A DNA stretch of 64,000 bases from Pigmentiphaga litoralis. Its GTDB lineage: Bacteria > Pseudomonadota > Gammaproteobacteria > Burkholderiales > Burkholderiaceae_B. A program made the position numbers and the translations under genes. How positions within the stretch are numbered: the stretch's first letter is position 1; each line of letters starts with the position of its first letter. The notes under the pieces are model-generated. The model saw only the letters and a program-made list of their open reading frames with translations, made no database searches and was not told the DNA's origin. The stretch is taken from NCBI RefSeq assembly GCF_014651835.1, contig NZ_BMXQ01000001.1, positions 1,316,801 through 1,380,800 of the forward strand, read 5' to 3'. Shown here piece after piece: positions 52,992 to 61,630 of this stretch.

Positions 52992-54236
52992 ATGGACTTT
53001 GTACTGAGCGACGAACAACGCATGCTGGCCGACAGCCTGCGCCGCCGGGTGGGCGAATTCTGGACGCTGTCCCGGCGCCGGCGCGCGCGCACCGAGGCCG
53101 CCCTGGATGCCGACGCGTGGTCGGCACTGGCCGAGCTGGGCGTGCTGGGCCTGACGATTTCCCCGGACCACGAAGGCTACGGCGAAGACCCGGCCAGCCT
53201 GTTGCCGGTGCACGTCGAACTGGGCCGTGGCCTGGTGGCCGAGCCCGTCATTCCCAGTGCGGTGATCGCGGCCACCGTGCTGGCGCAGGCCGGCAATCAC
53301 GACGCACAGGCGCGCTGGCTGCCAGGCATCGCCAGTGGTGAAGCGATCCTGACGCTGGCCTACCTGGAGCCCGGACGCCGCTACGCCGTACGCCCGGCCA
53401 GCACGCACGCCAAGCGGGGCGCGTCGGGCTGGGTGCTCGATGGCGAAAAATCGGCCGTCTGGCATGGCGGCGCGGCCACGGCCTGGATCGTGTCGGCTGC
53501 CGATGAAGCGGGTGAGACCGTCCTGCTGATGGTGCCGCGCGACACGCCCGGGGTCGCGGTGCTGGACACCCCGACCCTGGATGCGACCCGCGCGGCACGG
53601 CTGACCTTGACCGGGGTGCAACTGGACGACAGCGCCCTGCTCGCGCACGGACACGCCGCCGATACGGCGATCGAAGCCGGGTTGCACTGGGGGATCGCCG
53701 CCCTGTGCGCGCATGCCGCCGGCGCCATGGAGCAGTTGCTGGCCATGACGGTCGACTACCTGCGCACCCGCAAGCAGTTCAACCAGCCGCTGGCCGCGTT
53801 CCAGGCCTTGCAGCACAAGCTGGCCGACATGGCGATCGCCAAGGAATTGGCGTTGTCGATGGCCTATGTGGCCGTGGCCGCCCTGACCGAACCCGACGCC
53901 ACCGAGCGCCGCCGCCGCATTTCCGCCGCCAAGATCGAAGCCGCCCGCGCGGGCCGTCTGGTGGGGCAACTGGCCGTGCAGCTGCATGGCGGCATGGGCA
54001 TGACGGACGAACTGGAGGTGGGGGACTATTTCAAGCGGCTGACCGCCGTGGACCTGGTGCTGGGCGACACTGCGCACCACTACGCGCAGATGGCCGCGCT
54101 GCCTCTGGAGGTGCCGGATCCGGGTCGCGGAACGGCGGACACGAAGGACCCGACGACGGAACGGACCGCGCCCACGACGACCGCATCCACGACGACTACC
54201 TCCACGACCACCGCAGGCAAGGAGCGCACGGCATGA
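52992..54236 (+). CDS. acyl-CoA dehydrogenase, partner-subunit type, with Thr-rich tail
   Basis: 414 aa. The start MDFVLSDEQRMLADSLRRRV and the C-terminal motifs YLRTRKQFNQPLAAFQALQH and LHGGMGMTDELEVGDYFKRL belong to the smaller-subunit class of heteromeric acyl-CoA dehydrogenases. The middle domain is divergent (EPGRRYAVRPASTHAKRG), so FAD or substrate binding may be shared with the larger partner. After about residue 377, where the family normally ends, the protein runs into a Thr/Ala tail (TTTASTTTTSTTTAG) encoded by ACGACN repeats. The stop overlaps the start of the crotonase gene. Confidence 0.92.
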   Translation: MDFVLSDEQRMLADSLRRRVGEFWTLSRRRRARTEAALDADAWSALAELGVLGLTISPDHEGYGEDPASLLPVHVELGRGLVAEPVIPSAVIAATVLAQAGNHDAQARWLPGIASGEAILTLAYLEPGRRYAVRPASTHAKRGASGWVLDGEKSAVWHGGAATAWIVSAADEAGETVLLMVPRDTPGVAVLDTPTLDATRAARLTLTGVQLDDSALLAHGHAADTAIEAGLHWGIAALCAHAAGAMEQLLAMTVDYLRTRKQFNQPLAAFQALQHKLADMAIAKELALSMAYVAVAALTEPDATERRRRISAAKIEAARAGRLVGQLAVQLHGGMGMTDELEVGDYFKRLTAVDLVLGDTAHHYAQMAALPLEVPDPGRGTADTKDPTTERTAPTTTASTTTTSTTTAGKERTA

Positions 54237-55150
54237 CGACGGCACCCGACAAGCCAGCATCTGAAACCACCGCATCCAATGCCGCGGCAGGCAATGCAGC
54301 GGCATCCTTCCCCCCAGCCTCCGTGCCCGTTGCCTTGCAGCCCACCGCTCAGGCGCTGCCTGTCGTCGACACGCTGCTGTTCACCTACGCCGCCGGCGTC
54401 GCCCGCATCACCCTGAACCGGCCCGAGCGCCTCAACAGCCTGTCCGCGCAGATGTTTGCGGATCTGGCTGCCGTGCTGTCTTTTCTGGAAGCACAAGCCG
54501 ACCTGCGCGGCGTGGTGCTGACCGGCGCCGGCCGGGGCTTTTGCGCCGGGCAGGACCAGCAGGAACGCCCGCCTCTGCCCGACGGCCAGCGCCGCGACCT
54601 GGGCATCGGCCTCGACCAGAATTACCGGCCCCTGGTCCTGCGCCTGCGGGCATTGCCCGTTCCGGTGATGTGCGTGGTGAACGGCGTGGCGGCTGGGGCC
54701 GGCCTGAGCCTGGCCCTGGCCTGCGACGTCGTGATCGCCGTGGAATCGGCCCGATTCATCCAGGCGTTCGACAAGATCGGGCTGCTGCCCGATGCGGGCG
54801 CGACCTGGTTCCTGCCCCGCCTGATCGGTCAGGGCCGGGCCATGGGCTGGACGCTGTCGGGCGAGCCGCTGACCGCACAAAAGGCCGAGCAGTGGGGCCT
54901 CATCTGGCAGTGCATTCCTGACGTACAGCTCGAGGACACGATCGCGGCCACCGCCGCGCGGCTGGCCGCCGGCCCGACCCGCGCCCACGCCGCCGCAAAG
55001 CGCGCCCTGCTGGCGTCGTCCGACCAGACACTCGAACAGCAGTTCGATCTTGAACGGGACCTGCAACGGGAACTCGGGTACTCGGCAGACTATCTGGAAG
55101 GCATCACGGCGTTTGCGCAGAAGCGCAAACCGGCATTCAAGGGCACCTGA
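54233..55150 (+). CDS. PaaG-like crotonase (enoyl-CoA hydratase/isomerase)
   Basis: 305 aa from ATG 54233, which overlaps the preceding stop (ATGA) and follows AAGGAG. The first 45 residues are Ala/Thr/Pro-rich and not part of the fold. Then come ARITLNRPERLNSLSAQMF, GAGRGFCAGQDQQERPPLP near residue 102 and FDKIGLLPDAGATWFLPRLI near 178. The LPDxGATW segment with its Asp and the following WGLIWQCI resemble PaaG, the isomerase of phenylacetate epoxide-CoA, better than simple hydratases. It may isomerise or hydrate the dehydrogenase product; ring chemistry is possible but unproven. Confidence 0.9.
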   Translation: MTTAPDKPASETTASNAAAGNAAASFPPASVPVALQPTAQALPVVDTLLFTYAAGVARITLNRPERLNSLSAQMFADLAAVLSFLEAQADLRGVVLTGAGRGFCAGQDQQERPPLPDGQRRDLGIGLDQNYRPLVLRLRALPVPVMCVVNGVAAGAGLSLALACDVVIAVESARFIQAFDKIGLLPDAGATWFLPRLIGQGRAMGWTLSGEPLTAQKAEQWGLIWQCIPDVQLEDTIAATAARLAAGPTRAHAAAKRALLASSDQTLEQQFDLERDLQRELGYSADYLEGITAFAQKRKPAFKGT

Positions 55151-55208
55151 CCGAAAGGTGCATGGCGGAGGGTGCGGCAGGCGTGCGCCATCTTCCGCCG
55201 ATGCCGGC

Positions 55209-56765
55209 TCAGGTCGTCTTGAACAGCACCACGATGCGGCTGAACGGCACCGTGCGGTCGACCGTGATCGCGTTCCTGCCGCGTCCCGCGTAGGTATTGA
55301 CCAGCCGCATCCCCAATCCCGTGCCCTGGGGTTTGGGGAAGGCATCCGGGAAGCCTGCGCCCTCGTCTTCCACCGTCAACCTCAGACCATCGCCGCTTGC
55401 TTCCAGGAACACGCGCACGTCACCCTTGCCGTACTTCAAGGCGTTGGTCACGAGTTCGGCAGTGACCAGGCCCAGCGGCGCCAGCCGCCGCGCCGGCACC
55501 GTGATGGTCGGTGACGCAAACACGATCTGCCGGTCCGATGACAGGACCTGCAGGTCGCCGATCAGCCCGCTCAGGTAGGCGCCGGCATTGGTCGCCTCGA
55601 CGCCGCTGTCTTCGTACAGCCGTTGGTGCACCGACCCGACTGTCATTACCCGGGTGGCCGCGACCTGCAGGTGCGCCGACACCGTGGCGTCGCCGCTCAG
55701 GTCACCCTGCAGCGCCAGCAGCGTCTGCACCAGCTGCAAGCTGTTGCGCACCCGATGATGCACTTCCTTCATCATCAGTTCGGAGCTGTACAGCTTGTTT
55801 TCCTGCATGGACACAAGCGCGTTCAACTGCTCTTCATGCGCATGCCGTTCCGTGATGTCCCGCGCCACCGATACGACACGGGCAATCACGTCATGCTCGT
55901 TGCGGATCGGCGAGATGGATACGTCCCACCACTTGGCCACGCCCATCTCGGTCGGACACATCCCTTCGAAGCGGCTGGCGACGCCCTGCAGCGCCTGGTC
56001 AAACGCGGCCTGCGCCCTGTCGGTGTCCTCGGCATCCCAGAAGGCCACGTAGGGCCGGCCCTTGACCGCTTCGAAATCCGCGATTTCGAGCTGCGTCACC
56101 CCGTGCCGGTTCATGAATTCCAGGTTGCCGTCGGCCGTCACCACCATGATGCAATCGGTGCTGGCGTTCAGGACGGTTTCGGAAAAGTGGTCGTAGCGCT
56201 CCTTTTCGTCGGCTTCGGCAACGACCCGTTCGCGTGTCATCGAGATGACGTTGGCAACGGCCTCGAGGAACACCAGGTCGGTTTCGGAAAAGTCCTCGTC
56301 GTCGGCGCTGTCGGCTTCGAGCACACCGTAGGATTCGGGCACGCCGCGGATCGGCACGTTGACGGCGCGCTTGATTCCGTATCGGACCAGCAGATCCGGG
56401 GTGCGGAAACGGTGTTCGTTGCCCAGGTGGTTCGAGATGACCGCCCGGCCGCTGACATAGGCGTGCCCGGCGGGACTGGCGTCGTCCGCCGACAGCTCGG
56501 TCGTGCCGATTTCGTCCTGCGCCCACCCGGTACCGGCTTCGAGCAGCAGGGTGCTGCTGTCGTGGCGGTAACGCAGCACCTTCACGAAACGGGCGTTCAG
56601 GCCAAGCGCGACCACGCGGCAGGCCTCCTCGATCACCCGCTTGATGTCCCGGGTTTTCAGCGCCCCGATCGCAAAGTCGACGGCAAGTTCATGCTGCCGC
56701 TTCAACCTGGCGCTGGAGTTGCTGAGAGCCGCGGTGGCGACTTCCTGGGGGGGCTGCTGGGACAT
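55209..56765 (-). CDS. GAF-PAS sensor kinase of HisKA_2 type
   Basis: 518-aa soluble histidine kinase. A GAF domain (about 25-185; AGHAYVSGRAVISNHLGNEH, VNVPIRGVPESYGVLEADS) precedes a PAS domain (about 205-325; NASTDCIMVVTADGNLEFMN, ending ARDITERHAHEEQL). The phosphorylation site is EVHHRVRNSLQLVQTLLALQ near residue 345, the HisKA_2/HWE-like signature. The ATPase domain has LVTAELVTNALKYG and GTGLGMRLVNTYAG. No receiver gene is adjacent, so it is an orphan kinase. It converges on the crotonase gene. Confidence 0.92.
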   Translation of the reverse strand: MSQQPPQEVATAALSNSSARLKRQHELAVDFAIGALKTRDIKRVIEEACRVVALGLNARFVKVLRYRHDSSTLLLEAGTGWAQDEIGTTELSADDASPAGHAYVSGRAVISNHLGNEHRFRTPDLLVRYGIKRAVNVPIRGVPESYGVLEADSADDEDFSETDLVFLEAVANVISMTRERVVAEADEKERYDHFSETVLNASTDCIMVVTADGNLEFMNRHGVTQLEIADFEAVKGRPYVAFWDAEDTDRAQAAFDQALQGVASRFEGMCPTEMGVAKWWDVSISPIRNEHDVIARVVSVARDITERHAHEEQLNALVSMQENKLYSSELMMKEVHHRVRNSLQLVQTLLALQGDLSGDATVSAHLQVAATRVMTVGSVHQRLYEDSGVEATNAGAYLSGLIGDLQVLSSDRQIVFASPTITVPARRLAPLGLVTAELVTNALKYGKGDVRVFLEASGDGLRLTVEDEGAGFPDAFPKPQGTGLGMRLVNTYAGRGRNAITVDRTVPFSRIVVLFKTT

Positions 56766-56805
56766 TCACTACCTCGATACCGTCGCCGCTAGAGGTAGGG
56801 GCATC

Positions 56806-56818
56806 CGGAACTGTTCCG
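56806..56818. promoter_or_regulatory. palindrome upstream of orphan kinase gene
   Basis: Perfect palindrome CGGAAC-T-GTTCCG, 41 bp before the kinase ATG, containing GGAAC, which resembles the -35 element of some ECF sigma promoters. The remaining 230-bp gap to the LivF gene shows no other clear element. Confidence 0.35.
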
Positions 56819-56995
56819 AATCATAACCGCGAGGACGCCCTGCTCATGCACACAGGCCGTGCAATGGAACGAAACCAACACGGTTTGCCCCACCACACGG
56901 CCTGGCTGACATCCAGCTGAACAAGGCGGCCCTGCAAGCGCCCCGCTTTGGCCCTTTTTGTCCCTGTTCGGCCTATTTTCGGCCTTCCACTGCCC

Positions 56996-57703
56996 TTAAA
57001 CGGCGATTGCCCGCATCAGGGCATCGACATCCCCCGGATTCGATGTGCTCCCTTCGGCGACCACTCTGCCCCTTTCCAAGGCATAAAAACGGTCGCACAG
57101 GGTCAGTGCGCGCGACACGTTCTGCTCCACCAGCAGAATCGACTGGCCTTGTTCCTTCACCTGGCGCATCACCGAAAACAGTTCGTCGACCACCATGGGC
57201 GCCAGCCCTTCGGTGGGTTCGTCGATCAACAGCAGACGCGGCTTGCCGAGCAGCACGCGGGCCACCGCCAGCATTTGCTGTTCGCCCCCGGACAGCGTCG
57301 TGCCAGCCTGCGCGCGCCGTTCGGCCAGGCGCGGAAAGCGGGCATAGATGTCGGTCAGTCGCGCCTGCTCCTCGGCGCGCTTGAGCCGGGGACCCTGCAT
57401 GAAGCCCATCTCCAGGTTTTCTTGTGTGCTCAGTCCTGGAAAGATCCGCCTGTCTTCGGGCACGAGGCCCACGCCCAAATGGCAGACCTTGTCGGCCGAC
57501 AGGCCCGACAGCCGTTTGCCGTCGAACTGGATGTCGCCGCCCGTCAGCGGCAGCCAACCCGCCACCGCCTTGATCGTCGTGGTCTTTCCCACCCCGTTGC
57601 GGCCGAACAGGCCAACGACTTCCCCGGCGCCAACCCGGATGCTCAACCCCTGCAGCACATGACCCAACCCGTAATGCACGTGGACGTCATTCAACTCAAG
57701 CAT
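56996..57703 (-). CDS. LivF-type ABC ATPase, second importer
   Basis: 235 aa from ATG 57703, which has GGAGG six bases upstream; a GTG at 57718 is less likely. Walker A GRNGVGKTT, signature LSGGEQQMLAVARVL and Walker B LLLIDEPTEGLAP are present. It overlaps the LivG stop by 8 bp. Last gene of the livKHMGF series of this region. Confidence 0.93.
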   Translation of the reverse strand: MLELNDVHVHYGLGHVLQGLSIRVGAGEVVGLFGRNGVGKTTTIKAVAGWLPLTGGDIQFDGKRLSGLSADKVCHLGVGLVPEDRRIFPGLSTQENLEMGFMQGPRLKRAEEQARLTDIYARFPRLAERRAQAGTTLSGGEQQMLAVARVLLGKPRLLLIDEPTEGLAPMVVDELFSVMRQVKEQGQSILLVEQNVSRALTLCDRFYALERGRVVAEGSTSNPGDVDALMRAIAV

Positions 57704-58496
57704 GGGCGGCCTCCGCACCGTGGGTGGGAGCGGCCTCGCCGAAATACGCGGCCTGCACGCGGGGGTCGGCGCGCACCGTGCGCGGCGGGCCCTCGGCCAG
57801 TTTCCTGCCCTGGGTCAGCACCACCACATGATCGGACACATCCATGACCAGGCCCACGTCGTGTTCGACCAGCACGATGGACACGCCGCCTGCCAGCCGT
57901 TTGATCAGGGCTGCCGTGTCCGCCGTATCCGCATGCGACATGCCCTGCGTCGGCTCGTCCAGCAGCAACAGACGGGGGCGGCAGGCCAGCGCCACGGCGA
58001 TCTCCAGCCGGCGTTGCTCGCCATGCGACAGCGCGCCGGCCAGGTCCTGCGCCCTGGCCTGCAAGGCAAACTCTTCCAGCAGTTCATCGGCCCGGGCCGA
58101 CGCGACATGGGACGACGCCAGCGGCCGCAGAGCCAGCCATCCACTCTCCAGTACCTGCGCCGCCAGCCGCAGGTTTTCGCGCACGGTCAGGTCCACGAAC
58201 AGGTTGGTGATCTGGAACGACCGTGCCAGCCCCGCGCGCAGCAGCTTGTGCGGACTCCAGCCTGTCACGTCAACGCCATCGAAAAGCACCGTGCCGGCGG
58301 TGGGCCGCAAGGCGCCGCTGATCAGGTTGAACAGCGTGCTTTTGCCCGCGCCGTTGGGTCCGATCAGGGACGTGATGCCGCCGCGCACGACCTGCAGGCT
58401 GACGTCGTCCACTGCGCGCAATGCGCCAAATCGAACGCTCAATCCACGCACGTCCAGCAAGGGTTCGGACGGTGCCGCCGTTGGGCTCATGGTCAT
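57696..58496 (-). CDS. LivG-type ABC ATPase, second importer
   Basis: 266 aa. Start ATG 58496 overlaps the LivM stop (ATGA) and follows AAGGAAG; an ATG two codons later is an alternative. Walker A GPNGAGKST near residue 42, the LivG insert FQITNLFVDLTVRENLRLAA, signature LSHGEQRRLEIAVAL and Walker B LLLLDEPTQGMSHADT are clear. Unlike the importer at 5-10 kb, its permease partner is a separate gene. Confidence 0.93.
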   Translation of the reverse strand: MTMSPTAAPSEPLLDVRGLSVRFGALRAVDDVSLQVVRGGITSLIGPNGAGKSTLFNLISGALRPTAGTVLFDGVDVTGWSPHKLLRAGLARSFQITNLFVDLTVRENLRLAAQVLESGWLALRPLASSHVASARADELLEEFALQARAQDLAGALSHGEQRRLEIAVALACRPRLLLLDEPTQGMSHADTADTAALIKRLAGGVSIVLVEHDVGLVMDVSDHVVVLTQGRKLAEGPPRTVRADPRVQAAYFGEAAPTHGAEAAHA

Positions 58497-59455
58497 TTTT
58501 TCTTCCTTAGCGCGCCCACCAGCCCCGATGGGAAAAAGATGACGGCGGCCATGAACAGCAGACCGATCACAATCAAATGATGTTCGGTATACGTGCCCAC
58601 CACCGACTTCAGGCCGAACAGGATCACGCTGCCGTACAGCGCGCCGATCAGCGTTCCGACCCCGCCCAGCACCACCGTAATGACCGCATTGCCCGACGTC
58701 TGGAAGTACAGCAGTTCGGGAGACGCAAAGCCGCGCAACATCGGGTATAGCGCCCCCGCGACCGACGCGATGGTGGCCGCCAGCACGAAGGCCGCCAGCT
58801 TGTAGCGCCACGGATCGAAACCCAGGAATGACAGCCGCAAGGGGTTCGCGCGCAGCGCCTGCATGTTGCGCCCGAAGGGGGTGTCGAGCAGGTAGGCCAG
58901 CAAGGCGTACATCAACATGATGACGACCAGTACCACCAGGAAAAAGCTCAGGGGATCGGACGCGGAGACGGTGTACGGCCCCACGCCGATGCGCACCACC
59001 GGCACGCCCATCAACCCGTCGGACGCGCCCAGCGCCTGCACGTTGTAGACCGCCTTGGCCGCGATCTGCGCCAGCCCGAACATGATCAGCGCAAAGTAGA
59101 CGCCGCGTGCGCGGATCGCGATCAGCCCGGACACGACACCGGCCGCGGCGCCCGCCACGGTCGCAATGGCCAGCACACTCCAGAACGACATCCCGGCATC
59201 GCGCAGCAACAGCCCCGACAGGTACGCGCCAAAGCCGAAGAACAAGGCCTGGCCGAGGGACAGCAGGCCCGCGATACCCAGCAGCAGATCCACCGCCATG
59301 GCCAGGCCGCCAAAGATCAGGGCTTCGGTGGCAAGGCGCAAGTAGAACGTATCGCCGGTCCACCAGGCGGCCAGCGCGGCCAGCAGCGCAAGCACGACAA
59401 ACGCAGTGGCCAGGCCCGCGCGCCGGCGGGGGGCAGGAATCGTCTGATCAACCAT
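58493..59455 (-). CDS. LivM-type ABC permease, second importer
   Basis: 320-aa permease with about eight membrane segments; LLGIAGLLSLGQALFFGFGA near residue 58 and NAVITVVLGGVGTLIGALYG near 255 are LivM landmarks, and a basic RKKK ends the chain. Its start overlaps the LivH stop by 8 bp and its stop overlaps the LivG start. Confidence 0.93.
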   Translation of the reverse strand: MVDQTIPAPRRRAGLATAFVVLALLAALAAWWTGDTFYLRLATEALIFGGLAMAVDLLLGIAGLLSLGQALFFGFGAYLSGLLLRDAGMSFWSVLAIATVAGAAAGVVSGLIAIRARGVYFALIMFGLAQIAAKAVYNVQALGASDGLMGVPVVRIGVGPYTVSASDPLSFFLVVLVVIMLMYALLAYLLDTPFGRNMQALRANPLRLSFLGFDPWRYKLAAFVLAATIASVAGALYPMLRGFASPELLYFQTSGNAVITVVLGGVGTLIGALYGSVILFGLKSVVGTYTEHHLIVIGLLFMAAVIFFPSGLVGALRKKK

Positions 59456-60341
59456 GACCGAGCCTCCCGAACAATCCCTGGGGACGGAACATCAATACCA
59501 GCACCATGATCCCGAACACCAGCGGGTCGGACCACACCGGCGAGATGTACAGGCTGGACAAGGCCTGCACCTGCGTCAGCAACAGGCCCGCCACGATGGC
59601 CCCTTTGATGCTGCCCAGCCCGCCCACGATCACGACCGAGAACGCCATCAGGATAAAGTCCTTGCCCATGGTGGGGAACACCGAATACACCGGCGCAAGC
59701 AGCACGCCAGCCAGCCCCGCCAGGGCGACGCCAAACGCAAAGGTGCCGGCATACACCCGCAGCACGGGCACGCCCAGCGACGCCGACATGTGCCGGTCGT
59801 AGGCCGCGGCGCGCACGATGGCGCCCAGCCGCGTGCGATACACCACCCACCACACACCGGCCACGATCACCAGTCCGACCCCCATCAGGAACAGGCGATA
59901 GGTGGGGAACATCATGCCGAGCAGTTCCGTGGCGCCCTCGATGGGCGATTCGGGCTTGAGCGAGTTCGGGCCGTAGATCAGCTTGAACACGTCTTCCAGA
60001 ACGATGGCCATGCCGAAGGTCAGCAGCAGCGTCAGGATGTGCCGGTCCTTGTGGTGGAACACCCGCTGAATGAGCAGGCGCTCGGTGGCATAGCCCACCG
60101 GCAGCATGACCAGCGGCACCAAGACCAGCACGATCCAGAAGCTCAGGCCGGTCAGCAGCAAGGATGTCCCGAGGTAAGCGCCCAGCGCATAGAACTCGCC
60201 GTGCGCCATGTTGATGACGTCAAGCAGGCCAAAGATGATGGTCAGCCCCAGCGCCATCAGGATCACGGCCACGCCGAGCGACAGGCCGTTGACGACCTGC
60301 GGCGCATAGACGAACTGCAGACTCTCGAGCCAGGCGCTCAT
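59448..60341 (-). CDS. LivH-type ABC permease, second importer
   Basis: 297 aa, standard LivH length. ATG 60341 (MSAWLESLQFVYAPQVVNGL) is the family start; the frame is open upstream to 60464 over the receptor end. IFGLLDVINMAHGEFYALGA near residue 37 and FSVVIVGGLGSIKGAIVAGL near 225 are diagnostic. It lies 31 bp after the receptor gene. Confidence 0.93.
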   Translation of the reverse strand: MSAWLESLQFVYAPQVVNGLSLGVAVILMALGLTIIFGLLDVINMAHGEFYALGAYLGTSLLLTGLSFWIVLVLVPLVMLPVGYATERLLIQRVFHHKDRHILTLLLTFGMAIVLEDVFKLIYGPNSLKPESPIEGATELLGMMFPTYRLFLMGVGLVIVAGVWWVVYRTRLGAIVRAAAYDRHMSASLGVPVLRVYAGTFAFGVALAGLAGVLLAPVYSVFPTMGKDFILMAFSVVIVGGLGSIKGAIVAGLLLTQVQALSSLYISPVWSDPLVFGIMVLVLMFRPQGLFGRLGHG

Positions 60342-60372
60342 GTCGGTTCCTTGATCGTTGCGGCGGGATGGC

Positions 60373-61560
60373 TCACCAGCGTTTGCAGGTGCTGGGGCCG
60401 ATGGCCTTGTCGCCCTGCACCTTGCTGATAATGGTGAAGTCGCCCTTGACGATCCGGACCGCATACATGTCCTGAATGGCCTGGTGGTCGGCGGCGCGCA
60501 TGGTCTTCTCGCCTTGCGGGGTGTCCCACTTCAGGCCTTCCATGGCGGCGCGCACCTTGGCGGTTTCGGTGGACTTGGCCTTTTCCACGGCGGCCTTGTA
60601 GAAGTACAGGACGCCATACGAATCGGCCCCATACAGATCCGGCGCGATCTTGTTGGCCTTGATGAAGTCCGCCACGAAGCGCTTGTTCTGCGGGTTGTCG
60701 ATCTCGGGGGTGTAGCCCACGCCGGTCACGAAGCCTTCGGCGTTCTTGCCGATGGCCTTGATGTTCTGCGCCGTGATGGCGCCCGACACACCGATCATCG
60801 TAATGTTCTTGTTGATGCCGTATTCGGCCAGCTGGCTGAAGAGGCGCACCGTGTCATTGCCCGCGGTCGACGTATAGAAGACCTGCGGACGCGCCGCCCG
60901 GATCTGTCCGAAGTAGCTCGAATAATCCTTGCTGTCCAGCGGCGCGAAGAGCTCGCCGTTGGCCTTGATGCCGCGCTGCGTGGCTGCATCCTTGAAGGCA
61001 GCCACGGTGCTGCGGCCCATTTCGTAGTCGGGGCCGAGCAGGAACAGCGACGCGCCCGGCTTGTCTTTGGCGAGCCATTCGGCCAGCGCAACCGATTGCT
61101 GCCCCGCCTTGGCGTTCACGCGAAACACGTTGGGCGAACATTTGTCGCCAGTGATCGCATCCGAAAACGATACGGTCGTGGCGATCAGCTTATCGTTGCG
61201 TTCTGCAACTTGTCCCACGGCTAGCGTCGATCCGGAGTTCACGGTGCCCGTCAGGAAGTCGACCTTGGATTGCTGGAACAGTTTCTCGGCCTTCTGCACC
61301 GCGACCTGCGGGTTGGCTTCTTCGTCTTCATACAGCAGTTCGACCTTGCGGCCCATGATGCCGCCGGCGGCATTGATTTCGGTCAGCGCAAGCTCCAGCC
61401 CCATCTTGACCTGCGCGCCGATCGGCGCGTAGGTGCCCGACAGCGGCGTCACGACACCGATGCGCAGCGGGCCCGTCTGCGCATGGGCCGCCGGCGCAAC
61501 CGCGCCGAGCAAGCCAGCAGACCAGAGTGCGGCGACGGCAGTTCTTTGTAGCGTCTTCAT
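60373..61560 (-). CDS. LivK-type solute-binding protein, second importer
   Basis: 395-aa periplasmic receptor. The ATG at 61560 follows AGGAGA and gives a signal peptide ending APAAHAQ near residue 27. The mature part starts GPLRIGVVTPLSGTYAPIGA, then ALTEINAAGGIMGRKVELLY, VDFLTGTVNSGSTLAVGQVA and LLGPDYEMGRSTVAAFKDAA. One Cys pair is possible (Cys near residues 150 and 392). It is preceded by a crotonase gene and a hairpin. The linked ligase suggests an organic-acid ligand. Confidence 0.94.
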   Translation of the reverse strand: MKTLQRTAVAALWSAGLLGAVAPAAHAQTGPLRIGVVTPLSGTYAPIGAQVKMGLELALTEINAAGGIMGRKVELLYEDEEANPQVAVQKAEKLFQQSKVDFLTGTVNSGSTLAVGQVAERNDKLIATTVSFSDAITGDKCSPNVFRVNAKAGQQSVALAEWLAKDKPGASLFLLGPDYEMGRSTVAAFKDAATQRGIKANGELFAPLDSKDYSSYFGQIRAARPQVFYTSTAGNDTVRLFSQLAEYGINKNITMIGVSGAITAQNIKAIGKNAEGFVTGVGYTPEIDNPQNKRFVADFIKANKIAPDLYGADSYGVLYFYKAAVEKAKSTETAKVRAAMEGLKWDTPQGEKTMRAADHQAIQDMYAVRIVKGDFTIISKVQGDKAIGPSTCKRW

Positions 61561-61588
61561 GGCAAGTCTCCTGTAAGCGACCCGTTGC

Positions 61589-61629
61589 CCGGGTTCACAT
61601 CGTGTGGGGTACGAAGGAATCGAACCCGG
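61589..61629 (-). promoter_or_regulatory. hairpin between crotonase and solute-receptor genes
   Basis: Perfect 8-bp arms CCGGGTTC / GAACCCGG enclose a 25-nt loop in which TCGT / ACGA can pair again. It occupies the 70-bp gap and ends 28 bp before the receptor ATG. An intercistronic stem here could protect the receptor message and raise its level over the upstream enzymes. Confidence 0.5.
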
Positions 61630-61630
61630 T

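Noticed and set aside
61605-61626. tRNA 3'-end-like sequence (GGTTCGATTCC then TACCCCA on the minus strand), as from an att site
   Set aside because: The T-stem does not pair, no other tRNA arms are present, and the bases are explained by the intercistronic hairpin at 61589-61629. No integrase lies nearby.
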